A DNA stretch of 64,000 nucleotides from Marinobacter sediminum. GTDB taxonomy: Bacteria > Pseudomonadota > Gammaproteobacteria > Pseudomonadales > Oleiphilaceae. The stretch spans positions 1,302,001 through 1,366,000 of the forward strand of contig NZ_JAGTWY010000001.1 of NCBI RefSeq assembly GCF_023657445.1, written 5' to 3'. The translations under genes were made by a program, and so were the position numbers. Of the stretch, positions 17,292 to 26,152 are shown piece by piece. Numbering within the stretch: the stretch's first letter is position 1; every line of letters starts with the position of its first letter. The notes below the pieces were generated by a model. The model saw only the letters and a list, made by a program, of their open reading frames with translations. It ran no database searches and was not told the DNA's origin.

Positions 17292-17762
17292 TTACTTCAT
17301 CGTGATGCTTCCCTCAGATCGGCTGGTCCAGGCGCGCCCATCGCTGCGACGGGACGTAACGGTCGACGTTCCACTGCCGGTAGCGCCTTCATATGCACCT
17401 GTACCGCCCATTACTGTCCAGGTTGCTGGCTCCTCTTCTCCACCAAGCAAATAGGAACTGTATACCATGTCGCCGTTGTCCAAGATACCCGTGCAATAGC
17501 CGGCGCCTCCGGCTTGTCCTGAAGCATCGACGCCCTGGTGTCCAGTGCACCATTGGCTGGATACGTCGCCGTCTGCCCGAACCACGGTTGCATGGGCTCT
17601 CATGACCGTTCTACCTTTTGCCCCGCTCGGCATCTCCACAGCTACTCCCGGCGAAGTTTGTACCCAATACATAGTGCTGTCGTACTTCATGGTCTCTGCC
17701 TGGGCAGTAAACGCTAGACAGATTGCAAAAGCGCCAATGGCGCCGATATATATGTTTTTCAT
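17292..17762 (-). CDS. Secreted small beta-barrel-like protein
   Basis: Protein of 156 residues with a clear signal peptide (MKNIYIGAIGAFAICLAFTAQA). AAGGGA lies about 9 bases before ATG 17762. The mature protein is Gly/Ser/Thr-rich and mostly beta, with the phrase VMGGTGAYEGATGSGT, reminiscent of the GGTG-x-Y-x-G-A-x-G loop of allene-oxide-cyclase/dirigent-like barrels. Two cysteines (WCTGHQ and YCTGI) could form a disulfide. I cannot assign a function. The upstream 365 bp holds two dyads and a strong hairpin but no other gene. Confidence 0.6.
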   Translation of the reverse strand: MKNIYIGAIGAFAICLAFTAQAETMKYDSTMYWVQTSPGVAVEMPSGAKGRTVMRAHATVVRADGDVSSQWCTGHQGVDASGQAGGAGYCTGILDNGDMVYSSYLLGGEEEPATWTVMGGTGAYEGATGSGTSTVTSRRSDGRAWTSRSEGSITMK

Positions 17763-17891
17763 GATTGCTATCCCTTTCAGTTGCCATCCGTTTTGTAGGA
17801 CTTCTAGCGCAGGAAATGGTATTACCCACACTGGCGCTTTGGTCTCAACAAAACATCAGCTGAAGAAGGGGCGCGCCAACACTCTCCATTG

Positions 17892-17946
17892 ATACGTGTG
17901 TCTACGTATATAGTTCACAATTGCACATATTTGTTCGGGTGTGCAA
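17892..17946. promoter_or_regulatory. Two dyads upstream of the secreted-protein gene
   Basis: ATACGT-GTGTCT-ACGTAT (17892-17909) and TTGCACA-N12-TGTGCAA (17921-17946) are perfect inverted repeats 130-185 bp upstream of the secreted protein start. They are candidate regulator sites; nothing in the window identifies the regulator. Confidence 0.35.
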
Positions 17947-18080
17947 GTCGTAAATTCCAAATCGGCAGACGACGCTAAAATACCGCTTTTTAGAAGTGTT
18001 TAACCGTAATTGCGTCCATGGTGTATCCGGCCCCATCAGGCTTTGATGCGACCCGCTCTGGCTGCCTCTAAAGCTGGACT

Positions 18081-18110
18081 GTTTGCGGTGCTCTTTAAAG
18101 CACCGCAAAC
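18081..18110 (-). terminator. Strong hairpin at the end of the lactam operon
   Basis: GTTTGCGGTGCT-CTTTAA-AGCACCGCAAAC is a perfect 12-bp stem with a 6-nt loop, 17 bp after the last gene of the large minus-strand operon. There is no long U-tract, but position and stability make it the likely transcript end. Confidence 0.6.
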
Positions 18111-18127
18111 AGCAAACAAAGTCGCCC

Positions 18128-19102
18128 TTAGCTCAATACTTCGCGAATCTCATCCATGATGGTCGCCTGCTCCTTGCGCGCGGCAAGGGCCGCTTCCATA
18201 TCCACTTTCACGAACCGAACGGGCGTATTCGGCTGCAACTGGCCGATCAAGTCCATGTCGGCCGAAATAACGGCACCTAACATGAAATACCCCCCACCCG
18301 ACACTGCATCACGGTGCAGTACGATCGGCTCGGATCCGCTGGGTACCTGTATTGATCCGTAGGGATAACAGGCGTCGGTGATGTTGGACGGGTCGGCGCC
18401 GGCACTGAACGGCTGTTCACGTTCCACAAACTCAAGTTTGCGCCCGCCCTGAAATCGATAACCCATGCGGTCGGCTTCGTTGGCGACTTTCCAGGTATCC
18501 TCAAAAAAATTCTTCTGGGCCTGTTCAGTAATTCGATGCCAGTAAAGCCCGGGCAGCACACGTATCTCGGCCGGGCTGGACGGGCCACGGCGTAGCGCTT
18601 TGGGTACCGATAATCCGTCTTTGACCGTTTTGCTGCTTTTGCCGAGCGGCAGCGAATCGCCGGGCTGGACAGGGCGGCCGTTAACACCGCCGAGCGCGCC
18701 AATGGCATAGGTCGAGCGACTGCCAAGGTGCATGGGGGTGGTGATGCCGCCGGAAATGGCAATGTAGATTCGCGCGCCGGATTTCAGAAAATCGAAGGAC
18801 AGCACCTGGCCGGCTTTCACCGTAAAGGCGGTCCAGGTGTCACGAGCCTCGCCATCCACTTTCGGTGGCAATTCTGCGCCGCAGACGGCGACGGTCACAT
18901 CCTGGGTGAATTCAAGTTCCGGCCCGACGAATACGGATTCGAGCCCGGCTGCTCCCTCATCGTTGCCAACAAGCAGGTTGGCGGTTTTGAGCGCTAGACG
19001 ATCCATCGCCCCACCCATGGGAATACCAAGATGATAATAGCCCGGCCGTCCCAGGTCCTGGATCGTGGTGGCAATACCGGCTGAGATAACATTAATGGTC
19101 AT
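18128..19102 (-). CDS. Biotin-dependent carboxyltransferase domain protein (PxpC/KipA-like)
   Basis: Protein of 324 residues of the AHS2/KipA family. N-terminal ISAGIATTIQDLGRPGYYHLGIPMGGAMD is the family signature; GVPMSGAMD-like and LESVFVGPELEF follow. In Pxp 5-oxoprolinase this subunit (PxpC) works with PxpB to hydrolyse the activated lactam. In urea carboxylase the homologous region is the carboxyltransferase. It is the last gene of the operon, overlapping the preceding PxpB-like gene by 11 bp, which implies translational coupling. The biotin carrier and biotin carboxylase in the same operon favour the carboxyltransferase-like role. Confidence 0.85.
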   Translation of the reverse strand: MTINVISAGIATTIQDLGRPGYYHLGIPMGGAMDRLALKTANLLVGNDEGAAGLESVFVGPELEFTQDVTVAVCGAELPPKVDGEARDTWTAFTVKAGQVLSFDFLKSGARIYIAISGGITTPMHLGSRSTYAIGALGGVNGRPVQPGDSLPLGKSSKTVKDGLSVPKALRRGPSSPAEIRVLPGLYWHRITEQAQKNFFEDTWKVANEADRMGYRFQGGRKLEFVEREQPFSAGADPSNITDACYPYGSIQVPSGSEPIVLHRDAVSGGGYFMLGAVISADMDLIGQLQPNTPVRFVKVDMEAALAARKEQATIMDEIREVLS

Positions 19103-19967
19103 ACAGGGCCTCCATCAACTTGGCGTTGGTACCGTCCATATCGGCATTGAATTCGCTTAGCGAAAAGCGAACGTTTCGCATGCGGGGCATGAATTCACCC
19201 GCCTGCACTTGGGCAATCGCCGCGTCATACTCTTCCCGGTTGATTGGCTTAAACCTGACGATGTCCCCCGGCTTGAAGAAGACCATGAAGTCTTTGAGAT
19301 AGGGAACATTCTGCTCAGGGTCGAAGATCGGCATCGGGGTAATGCCGAACATCTGGTAGCCGCCGGCGCCGCGAACGGAATAGATGCAGGAGAAACTGCC
19401 CCCATAGCCAACTGTCTGCCGTGGTGTGTCGGTGCGCGGGCTAAGGTATTTTGGTACCTGGATCTGACGCGACCGGTCGACCATCTGATAAAGAAACGGC
19501 AGACCGGATACAAAACCGACCATTGAGACGAACCAGGGTGCTCCGGAATGCGCCTCAATGAATTTCTCTACGCTGTCATAGCCATTGATTGATGCTGCGT
19601 ATTCGATGTCGGTCCCGCTAGGGTCCTGATGGCGTTCGCGAAACCGCATCAGCGTATCGTGCGTCCAGGGATCCTGATAATAGACGGGAACTTCGATAAT
19701 GCGCGTTTCCAGGACATTGTCGCCCTGCTCTGCCTCGGCTTCCAGTCGCTTCAATTCCTTCATCATGTCGTCGGGGTGAATCACATCCGGATCAAACTTG
19801 ATCTGGAACGAGGCGTTGGCCGGGCAGATTTCGGTAACGCCCTTGATGTTGGCCTTGCGCACAGCGTTGGTCATGGACAGTGAGACAAAGAATGCCTCAA
19901 GCGACATTTCTTCGTCGACTTCTACGAAAACATGCTCATCGCCGCCAAATGTGTATCGACTACTCAT
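19092..19967 (-). CDS. Allophanate-hydrolase-subunit-1 family protein (PxpB/KipI-like), long form
   Basis: Protein of 291 residues with the AHS1/KipI fold, somewhat longer than typical KipI/PxpB (about 220-240). Landmarks are VPVYYQDPWTHDTL, WFVSMVGFVSGLPFLYQM, VPKYLSPRTDTPRQTVGYGG, SCIYSVRGAGGYQMFGITPMPIFDP and the late FFKPGDIVRFKPI. It starts at ATG 19967, overlapping the biotin carboxylase stop by 8 bp; a longer frame upstream is only a shadow of that gene. It should pair with the PxpC-like protein as the two halves of an AHS1-AHS2 enzyme. Confidence 0.85.
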   Translation of the reverse strand: MSSRYTFGGDEHVFVEVDEEMSLEAFFVSLSMTNAVRKANIKGVTEICPANASFQIKFDPDVIHPDDMMKELKRLEAEAEQGDNVLETRIIEVPVYYQDPWTHDTLMRFRERHQDPSGTDIEYAASINGYDSVEKFIEAHSGAPWFVSMVGFVSGLPFLYQMVDRSRQIQVPKYLSPRTDTPRQTVGYGGSFSCIYSVRGAGGYQMFGITPMPIFDPEQNVPYLKDFMVFFKPGDIVRFKPINREEYDAAIAQVQAGEFMPRMRNVRFSLSEFNADMDGTNAKLMEALYDH

Positions 19968-21357
19968 GAGTTTGAGCCCCTTTTTGTTTGATGAGATCAA
20001 GGTTGTTTTCCAGCCACGGCTCCAGCCAACGGGTATGGACAGCATTTTGCTGCAGCTCTTCACTTTCGAGCAAAGCCTGGAACAGCGGCGCAGTGGTGGG
20101 CAGGCCCTCGATATGTAGCTCGCCGAGGGCGCGTTTGAGGCGTAGCAGTGCACAGTCGCGGTCTTCGGCCCAGACAATCAGTTTGCCCAGCAGCGAATCG
20201 TAGAAAGGCGGAACGGCATAGCCCGGATAGAGCATGTGATCGAAACGCACTCCCGGCCCGTCCGGGGTGAGCAAGTTTTCGACGATGCCGGGAAACGGCA
20301 TGAAATTATTAGCCGGATCCTCTGCGTTTAACCGAACTTCGATGGCGTGCCCTGCTCTGCGTATTGTCTCCTGTGTAACACGCATCTTTGTACCGCCAGC
20401 GATCAAAATCATCTCGGCGACCAAGTCAAAACCACAGATCATTTCGGTCACAGGATGTTCGACCTGGATGCGGGTGTTCATCTCAATGAAATAGAAGTTT
20501 TCTGTCTCGTCGTCGTAGAGGTACTCGATGGTGCCGGCGCCCTTATAGTGGACGGCCTTTGCCAGCGCGACGGCCGAGCGGTAAAGTTTATCGCGAACCT
20601 GATCATTCAAGGCGACCGACGGAGCTTCTTCCCATACCTTCTGCCGGCGGCGCTGCAAAGAGCACTCGCGCTCAAAGAAATGCACGACGTTTTCGCCATC
20701 ACCCAGTATCTGGACCTCGATGTGCCGGGCACGCTCAATGACTTTCTCTATATAGACGCCTCCGTCACCGAACGTTGCCGCGGCCTCAGAAGAAGCCTGG
20801 GGGGCAAGCTTCCGGAACTCATCCGCGTCATGAGCAACACGGATGCCGCGACCGCCCCCTCCGGCGGCCGCCTTGATCATTACCGGGAATCCAATGTCCT
20901 CTGCTATTTTCGCCGCAGCGTCCATGTCCTCTATGACGCCGTCACTGCCTGGCACCGTTGGTACATTCGCCTTGTTCGACTCGCTCCGCGCAGCCGCCTT
21001 ATCGCCCATCAGGCGAATAGTATTACCGTCCGGACCTACGAAATGGAGGCCTGCGGCGGCTACGGCATCTGCAAAATCCGGATTTTCGGCGAGAAAGCCA
21101 TAACCAGGATGGATAGCGTCGGCACCGGTTTCCTTCGCCGCTTTCAGGATCGCATCGATAGAGAGATAGGATTTTGCCGCTTGCGGTGGCCCAATGTTGA
21201 CCGTTTCATCCGCCATCTGCACGGCTCGACTTTCGGCGTCAGCGTCGCTGTACACGACCACAGAAGCGATGCCGAGATCGCGCGCGGCACGGATGATTCG
21301 AACTGCTATTTCACCGCGGTTGGCAATCAGCAGTTTTTGAATGCCTGAGTTTTTCAT
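19960..21357 (-). CDS. Biotin carboxylase subunit (AccC-like)
   Basis: Protein of 465 residues with the full biotin carboxylase architecture: N-terminal LLIANRGEIAVRIIRAARDLGI, ATP-grasp glycine loop AAAGGGGRGIR, metal/ATP site FIEMNTRIQVEHPVTE and the C-terminal lobe. It carboxylates biotin on the adjacent carrier protein using ATP and bicarbonate. Standard AccC is about 450 residues and lies with accB. Here the gene sits in a PxpABC-like operon with a short carrier protein, so it is very likely a dedicated paralogue rather than the fatty-acid-synthesis enzyme. Confidence 0.9.
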   Translation of the reverse strand: MKNSGIQKLLIANRGEIAVRIIRAARDLGIASVVVYSDADAESRAVQMADETVNIGPPQAAKSYLSIDAILKAAKETGADAIHPGYGFLAENPDFADAVAAAGLHFVGPDGNTIRLMGDKAAARSESNKANVPTVPGSDGVIEDMDAAAKIAEDIGFPVMIKAAAGGGGRGIRVAHDADEFRKLAPQASSEAAATFGDGGVYIEKVIERARHIEVQILGDGENVVHFFERECSLQRRRQKVWEEAPSVALNDQVRDKLYRSAVALAKAVHYKGAGTIEYLYDDETENFYFIEMNTRIQVEHPVTEMICGFDLVAEMILIAGGTKMRVTQETIRRAGHAIEVRLNAEDPANNFMPFPGIVENLLTPDGPGVRFDHMLYPGYAVPPFYDSLLGKLIVWAEDRDCALLRLKRALGELHIEGLPTTAPLFQALLESEELQQNAVHTRWLEPWLENNLDLIKQKGAQTHE

Positions 21358-21364
21358 GATTACC

Positions 21365-21604
21365 TCAGCTCAATTCCGCAATCACCTGCCCGGCCATAAC
21401 GGGTTCACCGTCACTGACCGGAAAGCCGGCAATCGTTCCGTTGGCATCCGCTTTCACTTCATGAAAGGTCTTCATAACCTCGACAAGACCAATGGTTTCG
21501 CCTTTGCTGACGGTATCGCCAACTTCGAAGTAGGCTGGCTGGTCCGGCGCCGGTTTACGGTAGAAGGTTCCTGGGATGGGTGATTTCACTTCATGCTTGG
21601 ACAT
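21365..21604 (-). CDS. Biotin carboxyl carrier protein (short, AccB-like)
   Basis: Protein of 79 residues consisting only of a biotinyl domain. The biotinylation site is in VEVMKTFHEV (the canonical form is E-(A/V)-M-K), preceded by VKSPIPGTFY and followed by GEPVMAGQ. AccB of fatty-acid synthesis has an additional N-terminal thumb-containing region, absent here, which fits a dedicated carrier for the neighbouring carboxylase. It lies 7 bp upstream of the biotin carboxylase gene. Confidence 0.9.
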   Translation of the reverse strand: MSKHEVKSPIPGTFYRKPAPDQPAYFEVGDTVSKGETIGLVEVMKTFHEVKADANGTIAGFPVSDGEPVMAGQVIAELS

Positions 21605-21648
21605 CGGTTATGCCTCCTGATTGTTGTTCTGGCGCTATCTCAGGCCGT

Positions 21649-22368
21649 TTAAAGCTGGTTGACTGCCGCATTGACCGCCTTCGCGATGTCAATGGCATTG
21701 GGTGTGTCGGAATGGACACAGATGGTGTCGGCGCGAACAGGCAGTGGCTTTCCATTGACGCTGTCCACTTTGCCATTGCGCATTGCGTCGATAACGCGCG
21801 ATGCCGCGTATCCTGGATCAACCTCACCATGCGACCGGGTGATGATCAGACTTCCGTTGTCATCGTATTCCAGATCGGCAAAGAACTCTGCCGAGAAGGG
21901 GATACCGCGTTCTTTGTAAACCATTTCGTGCTGGGTGCCAGCTAGTCCAAGCACGGGCACACCATAGACTTCGGCGGCATCGGCAACGGCATGGGCGATG
22001 TGCTCCATGCGCGCTGCCATGCCATAGAGTGCGCCGTGTGGTTTGAGGTGGGACAGCGCGACACCGCCGGCATCGAGAAAGCCCTTCAGTGCTCCGATCT
22101 GATAGAGGATGATATTGGCCATTTCCTCACGGCCAATCTTCATTTCCCGCCGGCCGAATCCGGCCAGATCGGGGAGCGAGAAATGTGCACCAATTTTTAC
22201 GTTATTCTTGCGGGCCAGCTCTACGGTGCTGCGCATGTGGTTAGGGTCGGAGCCATGGAAACCGCAGGCTATGTTTGCCTGAGTGATGTACGGCATCATG
22301 CCTTCATCATCACCCATTTTGTAAAGGCCGAAGCTTTCACCCATGTCACAATTAATATCTGCATGCAT
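21649..22368 (-). CDS. LamB/YcsF family protein (PxpA-like 5-oxoprolinase subunit A)
   Basis: Protein of 239 residues with the family start MHADINCDMGESFGLYKMGDD, the catalytic-region NIACGFHGSDP, and HLKPHGALYG and RSHGEVDPGY. In Bacillus and E. coli PxpA acts with PxpBC to open 5-oxoproline (pyroglutamate) with ATP. Here it lies between the ABC permease gene (12 bp upstream) and the biotin carrier. The gene order supports one enzyme complex whose substrate is imported by the linked transporter. Confidence 0.9.
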   Translation of the reverse strand: MHADINCDMGESFGLYKMGDDEGMMPYITQANIACGFHGSDPNHMRSTVELARKNNVKIGAHFSLPDLAGFGRREMKIGREEMANIILYQIGALKGFLDAGGVALSHLKPHGALYGMAARMEHIAHAVADAAEVYGVPVLGLAGTQHEMVYKERGIPFSAEFFADLEYDDNGSLIITRSHGEVDPGYAASRVIDAMRNGKVDSVNGKPLPVRADTICVHSDTPNAIDIAKAVNAAVNQL

Positions 22369-22380
22369 CGTTTGTTCTCC

Positions 22381-23415
22381 TTAATTCTTGAGGGAGGCAA
22401 CGTAGCGAAGCCTGATCTGGTCAGCGATGACCGCGAGTATCAGCAAAGTGCCAAGCACTACAGTTTGTAAGTAGGATTCGATTTGCGCGAGGTTCATGCC
22501 GTTCTGAATCAGTCCGATGAACAGTGCACCGAGTACGACGCTCTCAAGGCGCCCCACACCACCTCGAAGACTGACTCCAGCGATGACGCAGGCGGCAATT
22601 GATTCCAACGGCATCGAAGCACCAATGTTGGCTTCGCCGGTGTCAATACGCGCCGTCAAAAGCATACCGGCGACGGCTGCGAAGAAAGCGCTCAGCACAT
22701 AGGTGAAGAACAGCGTGGCTTTAGTGTTGATGCCGGACAGTGATGCAGCCTTCAGATTGCCGCCGACCGCATAGAAATACCGGCCCTGAGGCGTACGGTA
22801 GAGGAACACATAGAGTGCAATCGCCAGCAATACAGCCACAAAGACTGGCGCGGGTATACCGAGCAGGGAACCATAGCCAAAGGTGTCGCTGAAGGCGCGA
22901 GGCATCCCGTAAACAGGCACGCCACCGGTCAGGTATAGCGCGACACCGAAACCGACCGATGCCATGCCGAGCGACACCATGAAAGGCGACACGTTGAAGA
23001 AGGCGACGCCCGCACCGTTGACGACACCAATCATGACGCCTGCCAGAATGCCGGCCAAACAGCCAACGGCGATGGCCAACCAGACCATGTCGGGAGCCAT
23101 CGAGAAGATGGTGGCCATCACCAACGCCCCGACCACTGAGCTCAGTGCCAGGGCCGTGCCAACCGACAGGTCAAAGCCCCCGGTGAGCAGGGCCATCATC
23201 TGGCCAAGTGCAACAATCATGAGGTAGACCGATTGGCGAAGCACGTTCATCAGGTTTTGCAGCGTAAGGAAGTTGTCCGACAACAGTGTGAACACAACCA
23301 TGGCGATGAACAGTAGAAACGGCAGAATGCCGAGCTTGACGAACAGACGTTTGGTTAAGTTCCCAAGGCCGCCGATGGCCGGCGCGCTCGGCGCAGTATC
23401 AGATTGCTCAGCCAT
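22381..23415 (-). CDS. ABC transporter permease (ribose/CUT2 type)
   Basis: Inner-membrane protein of 344 residues with about 9-10 hydrophobic segments and the RbsC/BPD_transp_2 pattern: LRQSVYLMIVALGQMMALLTGGFDLSVGT, and YAVGGNLKAASLSGI near the EAA-like loop, then ESIAACVIAGVSLRGGVGRL. It forms the channel of a ribose-type importer, probably as a dimer. Its ATG overlaps the stop of the ATPase gene at 23415, so the two are tightly coupled. Confidence 0.9.
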   Translation of the reverse strand: MAEQSDTAPSAPAIGGLGNLTKRLFVKLGILPFLLFIAMVVFTLLSDNFLTLQNLMNVLRQSVYLMIVALGQMMALLTGGFDLSVGTALALSSVVGALVMATIFSMAPDMVWLAIAVGCLAGILAGVMIGVVNGAGVAFFNVSPFMVSLGMASVGFGVALYLTGGVPVYGMPRAFSDTFGYGSLLGIPAPVFVAVLLAIALYVFLYRTPQGRYFYAVGGNLKAASLSGINTKATLFFTYVLSAFFAAVAGMLLTARIDTGEANIGASMPLESIAACVIAGVSLRGGVGRLESVVLGALFIGLIQNGMNLAQIESYLQTVVLGTLLILAVIADQIRLRYVASLKN

Positions 23416-24968
23416 TAGCAGGCCTCCTTTTCGAAGAAATGGGCAAGCACCTTCTCCTCTGTGAGTTCATCGGCCTGCAGTTCGGCCTGAGTCCGTCCGT
23501 GGTAAAAAACGTAGGCGCGGGTAGTAAGGTGAAGTATTTCAGGCAGGTCGGACGAAATAAGGATGATGGCCACACCGCTGCGTGCGAGTTCAATAATGAA
23601 CTCATAAATTGAAGCGCGTGTGCCAACATCGACGCCCACTGTTGGTTCGTCGAAAACGATCAGGTCGTACTTGCGGGTCAAGGCACGGGCAAGCATCACC
23701 TTTTGCTGGTTGCCACCGGAAAAGTGTTCGACCGTACGTTCAATTTGCGGCGGCGACAGATTGAGCCTTGTGGTGAGAGCTTCAACTGCCTTTTTTTCGC
23801 CACCACGATTGATAAAAATACCCTTTGAGAATGGCTCGATGTCGAGTGAAGCGAGCGCAACATTCTCGCGCACCGATCGCGTCATCATCAGGCCCTCGTT
23901 GTGCCTGTCTGCAGGCAAATAGAGGAAACCATCCCGTATATTGCGTTTTGGTGTGTGGCCGGCAATATCCTGGCCCTTCAACGTGACAGTCCCGGTGCGG
24001 ATTGCCATTGCACCGAAACAGGCCTGCATCAGTTCCGATTTTCCCGATCCAACCAGACCGGCCATGCCAACCACCTCACCGGCCCGCACGGTCATGGATG
24101 CATCGACCACTGTGCCGTCGTGTGTCGTGACATTCCTGGCGTCAAGTACCACCTCGCCCGGCGCATTCAGGTTCAGCTCCGGAAAGATGGCACCAACCAC
24201 ACGACCGGTCATGAGCTGCACCAGATCATCCTCCGTCGCTTCCGTCGCATTGACAGTATCGATGTAGCGGCCGTCGCGAAGAACAGTGATACGGTCGCCA
24301 ATACGACGAATTTCAGCCATCCGGTGAGTAATGTAGATGACTCCAACACCCCGTTCCTTTAAGCCACCAATCAATTCGAACAACTGGTCAGTCTCATGCG
24401 TGGTGAGTGAGGCCGTAGGTTCATCGAGAATCAAAACCTGAAGTTCGGAACGAAATGCCTTGGCGATCTCGACCATCTGTTGCTCTGCACGGGTGAGGTT
24501 ATCGACAAGCTGGTCGGGTCTCAGCGCGAAGCCAAGCTCATCAAGCGTCTCCTTTGCCTCCCGGCTGATACGAGCCCGGTCGAGTAATCCGGCGCGTCTG
24601 GGCTCGGCACCAAGAAACAGGTTCTCCTCTACTGTCATTTGAGAGATCAATGAGAATTCCTGGAAAACCGCCGAAATTCCCAGGGAGCGAGCGTCGTGAA
24701 CCGAAGCCAGTGTCACCGGCTTACCTTTGTAGGTTATTTGGCCGGTGCTCGGCTGGTTGGCACCAGCCAGAATGGAAATCAGGGTTGACTTCCCTGCACC
24801 GTTCTCACCGAACAGCACATGCACTTCACCGGGAAGCAGCTCGAAATCCACGCCATCGAGCGCCCGGACGCCGGGATAGTCCTTGGTAATAGCCTGGGTC
24901 TGGAGGAGCGGGAGCAGGTTTGCTCCCCCCTCCTCACAAACCTGCTGGTTGTTGATTGAATTCAACAT
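23415..24968 (-). CDS. ABC transporter ATP-binding protein (ribose type, two nucleotide-binding domains)
   Basis: Protein of 517 residues made of two fused ABC domains, typical of RbsA/CUT2 ATPases. The first domain has a perfect Walker A (GENGAGKST), a signature region NLTRAEQQMVEIAKAF and Walker B LILDEPTASLT. The second has a degenerate Walker A (GLVGSGKSE), FSGGNQQKVMLARAL and DLIVFDEPTVGVD. It powers the neighbouring permease. It begins 3 bp after the stop of the binding-protein gene. Confidence 0.93.
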   Translation of the reverse strand: MLNSINNQQVCEEGGANLLPLLQTQAITKDYPGVRALDGVDFELLPGEVHVLFGENGAGKSTLISILAGANQPSTGQITYKGKPVTLASVHDARSLGISAVFQEFSLISQMTVEENLFLGAEPRRAGLLDRARISREAKETLDELGFALRPDQLVDNLTRAEQQMVEIAKAFRSELQVLILDEPTASLTTHETDQLFELIGGLKERGVGVIYITHRMAEIRRIGDRITVLRDGRYIDTVNATEATEDDLVQLMTGRVVGAIFPELNLNAPGEVVLDARNVTTHDGTVVDASMTVRAGEVVGMAGLVGSGKSELMQACFGAMAIRTGTVTLKGQDIAGHTPKRNIRDGFLYLPADRHNEGLMMTRSVRENVALASLDIEPFSKGIFINRGGEKKAVEALTTRLNLSPPQIERTVEHFSGGNQQKVMLARALTRKYDLIVFDEPTVGVDVGTRASIYEFIIELARSGVAIILISSDLPEILHLTTRAYVFYHGRTQAELQADELTEEKVLAHFFEKEAC

Positions 24969-24971
24969 GAC

Positions 24972-26045
24972 TTATTTTACCGAAAACACGGGGCGGAAGC
25001 CGTCTGGTGCCAGGGTCGAAGCCGGGTCGAACTCGTCGTAGTTGTCCTGCGTTACCACATAGAGCTTCGGGCCAACATGCTTGAGATAATCTTTGCCTTC
25101 CAGTATCCGCACGGCCTGGTCGACAGCGATGCGGCCCTGGACGACGGTGGAGTCTGTTGGTGCAGCAAGGATCTGGCCACGCGCGATACCCCGATCAACA
25201 CCTGGAGCATAATAATAAGAGACCACCTTGACTTTATCCGTCAGACCGCGTGAACGCAGGATTGGAATGGCTGCTTCTGCTGTGACCGCAGTGCCGACAA
25301 TGTAGTCAAGGTCCGGATAGGTCTGGAGGGTATCCTCAACGAGCCTAGCCTGGGCTTCCTTACCGGTGTCACCGTATTTCGTTTCTATCATCTCAATAGC
25401 GGAACCCTCTACCGCGCCCAGAAAGCCGGTATTCCCCGCTTCGACCCAGCCGGCACCGGCAGGTCCCGGGAACCAGGCCACTTTCGCGGACTCACCACCG
25501 GCAGGATGCAGATCGGCCAGGAATTCACCGGCCTTGGCACCCATTTCGCCAAAGGAAACCAGCGACTTGGCCGAGAGCTTGTCAGACGACATTCCGTTGA
25601 TGACGTCGATGACCGGGACACCTTTCTCACTGATCTCAGCGACCAGGTTGTTAAGCCCGTCATAGGCGATGGCGCCGATGATAACGGCATCAGCACCTGC
25701 TGAAACGCAGTCCTCGATCTGGGAGATCTGAGTGTTCAGGTTGGTGTAGCCACCCGCATCAGTCACAGTGGCTGCCACACCGACCCGTTTGGCTTCTTCG
25801 GTGATGCCGTAGTTGACGCCTAGCCAGTAGGCATCCTTCATGTGCGGGAAAGAAACGCAGAGATTCCATTTTTGTGCAGCTTGGTCGACTGGAACGTAAT
25901 CCGCCTTGCTGCGCGGGCTCTCCATATTAAAAGGCGGGGTCCAGACTTCGACAGGATAGGGGTACCATTCCTCTGCCATTGCGCTGCTCGATATTGCAAA
26001 TGCCATTGCCACGGTCGCAGTCGACGCACTGAGAATTCTTTTCAT
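24972..26045 (-). CDS. TorT-like periplasmic substrate-binding protein
   Basis: Protein of 357 residues with a signal peptide (SSSAMA, then EEWY) and an AGGAGA site before ATG 26045. The mature protein matches E. coli TorT in layout and wording: WNLCVSFPHMKDAYWLGVNYGITEEAKRVGV, then DAGGYTNLNTQISQIEDC, GTAVTAEAA and DGFRPVF at the end. TorT itself is a TMAO sensor partner of a histidine kinase and has no transporter. Here the protein heads an ABC operon, so it is most likely the ligand receptor of that importer. The ligand is unknown; small N-containing compounds are plausible. Confidence 0.85.
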   Translation of the reverse strand: MKRILSASTATVAMAFAISSSAMAEEWYPYPVEVWTPPFNMESPRSKADYVPVDQAAQKWNLCVSFPHMKDAYWLGVNYGITEEAKRVGVAATVTDAGGYTNLNTQISQIEDCVSAGADAVIIGAIAYDGLNNLVAEISEKGVPVIDVINGMSSDKLSAKSLVSFGEMGAKAGEFLADLHPAGGESAKVAWFPGPAGAGWVEAGNTGFLGAVEGSAIEMIETKYGDTGKEAQARLVEDTLQTYPDLDYIVGTAVTAEAAIPILRSRGLTDKVKVVSYYYAPGVDRGIARGQILAAPTDSTVVQGRIAVDQAVRILEGKDYLKHVGPKLYVVTQDNYDEFDPASTLAPDGFRPVFSVK

Positions 26046-26137
26046 TTTTTGGTTCTCCTGATGTGAAAGGATCTGTGCTGACCCAACGCCAGTCCTTTTG
26101 GAAAGGCATTAAATTAAGCATAGGATGAGGTAGTAAA

Positions 26138-26152
26138 ATTGTATAATACGAT
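26138..26152. promoter_or_regulatory. Candidate LysR box (T-N11-A dyad)
   Basis: ATTGTAT-A-ATACGAT is a 15-bp near-perfect palindrome (one mismatched pair) containing T-N11-A. It lies in the 331-bp AT-rich region between the divergent LysR gene and the transporter operon, 93 bp upstream of the binding-protein start. This is the expected place for an activator site. Confidence 0.55.

Noticed and set aside
17902..18108. Small genes reading through the 18081-18110 hairpin
   Set aside because: Frames on both strands start inside the palindrome, so their similarity to each other is only a result of the symmetry.
20347..21348. 333-codon plus-strand frame opposite the biotin carboxylase
   Set aside because: It lies entirely antisense to a well-conserved gene, has no family similarity and reflects the codon bias of the true strand.
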